This document shows positions 3,832-5,121 of a stretch of DNA of 5,121 bases, one piece after another. Made by a program: the position numbers and the translations under genes. The number at the start of each line of letters is the position of its first letter. The stretch's first letter is position 1. The notes beneath the pieces are model-generated. The model worked only from the letters and a program-made list of their open reading frames with translations. It had not been told where the DNA came from and did not search any database. This DNA comes from Candidatus Latescibacterota bacterium (GTDB lineage: Bacteria; Latescibacterota; Latescibacteria; Latescibacterales; Latescibacteraceae), in the NCBI GenBank assembly GCA_018656855.1, contig JABHYP010000773.1:1-5121 (forward strand). The letters run 5' to 3'.

Positions 3832-5121
3832 ATGAATTTCCTTGAACGTCTGGCACGAATAAAACTCCTCCTGTTCCTTATCTTTTCTATTGCCGTTTCT
3901 CAGTTGGCGCACGGCGAAGAGACCGAACAGTTTCTTCGAAAAAAGATTGTTGTATACGGCAGCGGTTCACCCGGACCGTACAGCGCCGGACAGAGGTTCA
4001 TAGGCGGAACCATTGCGCTCGATACACTTTTACCGGACAGCCTGTCTATTGCAGGCTGGAACGACCACGAGGGAACGGTGACATTTAACCGGCCGCTCGG
4101 TATCGGCGATTCTGTTTTTATCTCTTTCGCCGTTCCACCTATCTGGATCAGGGACACGTACACACGCCTGAAGTCGAAAGAAAATCAGGGACAGGGACTG
4201 AGAGTATCCTACCAGAACTACCGTGAAAAAACTCCGCAGCACTTTCCAGGGCTCAATTTCAGCGGCTCCAAGACTTTCGATGTAAATGTCGGCAGCGAGC
4301 GCCAGACTGCCCTGAACCAGACTCTCAGGCTCAACATATCGGGAAAACTTACCGACGACATCTCCCTCAATGCCGTAGTATCCGATCAGAATATACCTAT
4401 TACACCCGAAGGAAATACACGCGAAATTACCGAACTCGACCGGGTACTAATAGAACTAAAAGGCCCGAACTTTAGAGTGGACATGGGCGATACCGATCTT
4501 AAAAACGAAAGCGGGAGATGGCTAACCTACACGAGAAGGCTTTCGGGAGTACGGGCTTCCATCACAGCCGGCGGAGTCGGTTTTTTCGGTTCCGGCGCTA
4601 TATCCGAAGGCCGTTATATGAGCACTTCCATCTCCCCCATCGAGGGTAATCAGGGGCCATACAGGCTTATAACTGAAAACGGCCGCTCCGACATAGCTAT
4701 TATTCCGGGAACAGAAAGGATATGGATCAACGGCGAGAGGCTCACGCGTGGATTTAACTACGATTATAGCATCGATTACTCGACCGGAGAAATTATTTTC
4801 GCCGAAAACCGCATCATCGGATCCGATATGCGTATTGTCTGCGATTACGAGTATACGAGCGAGAGTTTCCGCAAGACATTCTATTCAGGGGGAACTGATG
4901 GAGCTTTTCTGGACAACCGTTTAAAATTCGAGATAGTTGCCGCGCGTGAAGCCGATGACCCGGATAGGCCGGTTCTCGGCAAACTTGATGACATAATGCG
5001 GAAAGCGCTCTCGCAGTCCGGCGATTTAACCGCCTCGGTCACCGGGGTGCGTCCCGCAGTCGAAGACAGCACCGGAACGTATGACCATATCGATGATTAC
5101 TTTGTTTACAATCCGCTGAAA
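3832..5121 (+). CDS. N-terminal part of a large exported, probably outer-membrane protein (runs off right edge)
   Basis: An uninterrupted frame from ATG 3832 to the window end gives 430 residues without a stop. Residues 1-28 form a Sec signal peptide: basic LERLARIK, hydrophobic LLLFLIFSIAV, and AHG|EE as the likely cleavage site. After it come an all-beta region (about 38-130), then the block FPGLNFSGSKTFDVNVGS (138-155), LNQTLRLNISGKL (161-173), SDQNIPITPEGNTREITELD (184-203), VDMGDTDL (216-223), EGNQGPYRL (271-279) and DYSIDYSTGEIIF (311-323). I recall this order of motifs from very long surface or outer-membrane proteins of FCB-related phyla. Function is unknown; repeated short beta strands fit a barrel or secretion-linked scaffold. 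An in-frame ATG at 3808 would add eight residues (MLARVSGY). I prefer 3832 for the compact signal peptide, with GAGAG 11 nt before it; neither start has a strong ribosome site. Confidence 0.85.
   Translation, partial: MNFLERLARIKLLLFLIFSIAVSQLAHGEETEQFLRKKIVVYGSGSPGPYSAGQRFIGGTIALDTLLPDSLSIAGWNDHEGTVTFNRPLGIGDSVFISFAVPPIWIRDTYTRLKSKENQGQGLRVSYQNYREKTPQHFPGLNFSGSKTFDVNVGSERQTALNQTLRLNISGKLTDDISLNAVVSDQNIPITPEGNTREITELDRVLIELKGPNFRVDMGDTDLKNESGRWLTYTRRLSGVRASITAGGVGFFGSGAISEGRYMSTSISPIEGNQGPYRLITENGRSDIAIIPGTERIWINGERLTRGFNYDYSIDYSTGEIIFAENRIIGSDMRIVCDYEYTSESFRKTFYSGGTDGAFLDNRLKFEIVAAREADDPDRPVLGKLDDIMRKALSQSGDLTASVTGVRPAVEDSTGTYDHIDDYFVYNPLK

Overview
The window reads as bacterial DNA of moderate GC from an environmental, possibly uncultured lineage. 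The best taxonomic hint is the large surface protein entering the right edge. Its motifs remind me of very long outer-membrane proteins from FCB-group and related candidate phyla (Latescibacterota, KSB1, Gemmatimonadota). That is recalled from memory and was not searched. All supported genes are on the + strand.

Layout. Bases 1-135 hold the 3' end of an unrecognised gene. It overlaps by 8 bp a PP-loop/ThiI-type tRNA-thiolation-like gene (128-1168, TTG start with a good Shine-Dalgarno). The next 1.9 kb (1164 to about 3017) looks like an inserted array of modules. Each module begins with the same leader repeat: copy 1 at 1164, copy 2 at 2029, and a shorter diverged copy 3 at 2967. The leaders are followed by a YhbS-like GNAT acetyltransferase (1413-1949), a DUF2007-like protein with two membrane segments (2391-2888), and a small cupin (3046-3441). 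Right after the GNAT gene is a 75-bp imperfect palindrome bounded by GCTAAC and GTTAGC, with an asymmetric stem, which resembles an integron attC site. A second, poorer attC-like palindrome follows the DUF2007 gene. This fits a small integron-cassette-like cluster with no integrase in view, with the odd feature that the modules share their 5' leaders as well as their ends.

From 3442 to about 3807 there is no convincing gene. This stretch holds a REP-type palindrome of the GTCATTGCGAG class inside a larger imperfect inverted repeat, several TACTGTA-like inverted motifs, and a terminator-like inverted repeat ending in a T-run. From 3808 or 3832 to the end of the window runs an open frame encoding the N-terminal ~430 residues of an exported, probably outer-membrane-associated protein.

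Working together: the first two genes are probably co-translated and concern tRNA sulfur modification or an associated step. The GNAT, DUF2007 and cupin genes look like unrelated accessory cargo. Each has its own leader, and a possible promoter straddles each module boundary, so they could be expressed independently. The surface-protein gene is separated from them by the REP/terminator region and is probably its own transcription unit.
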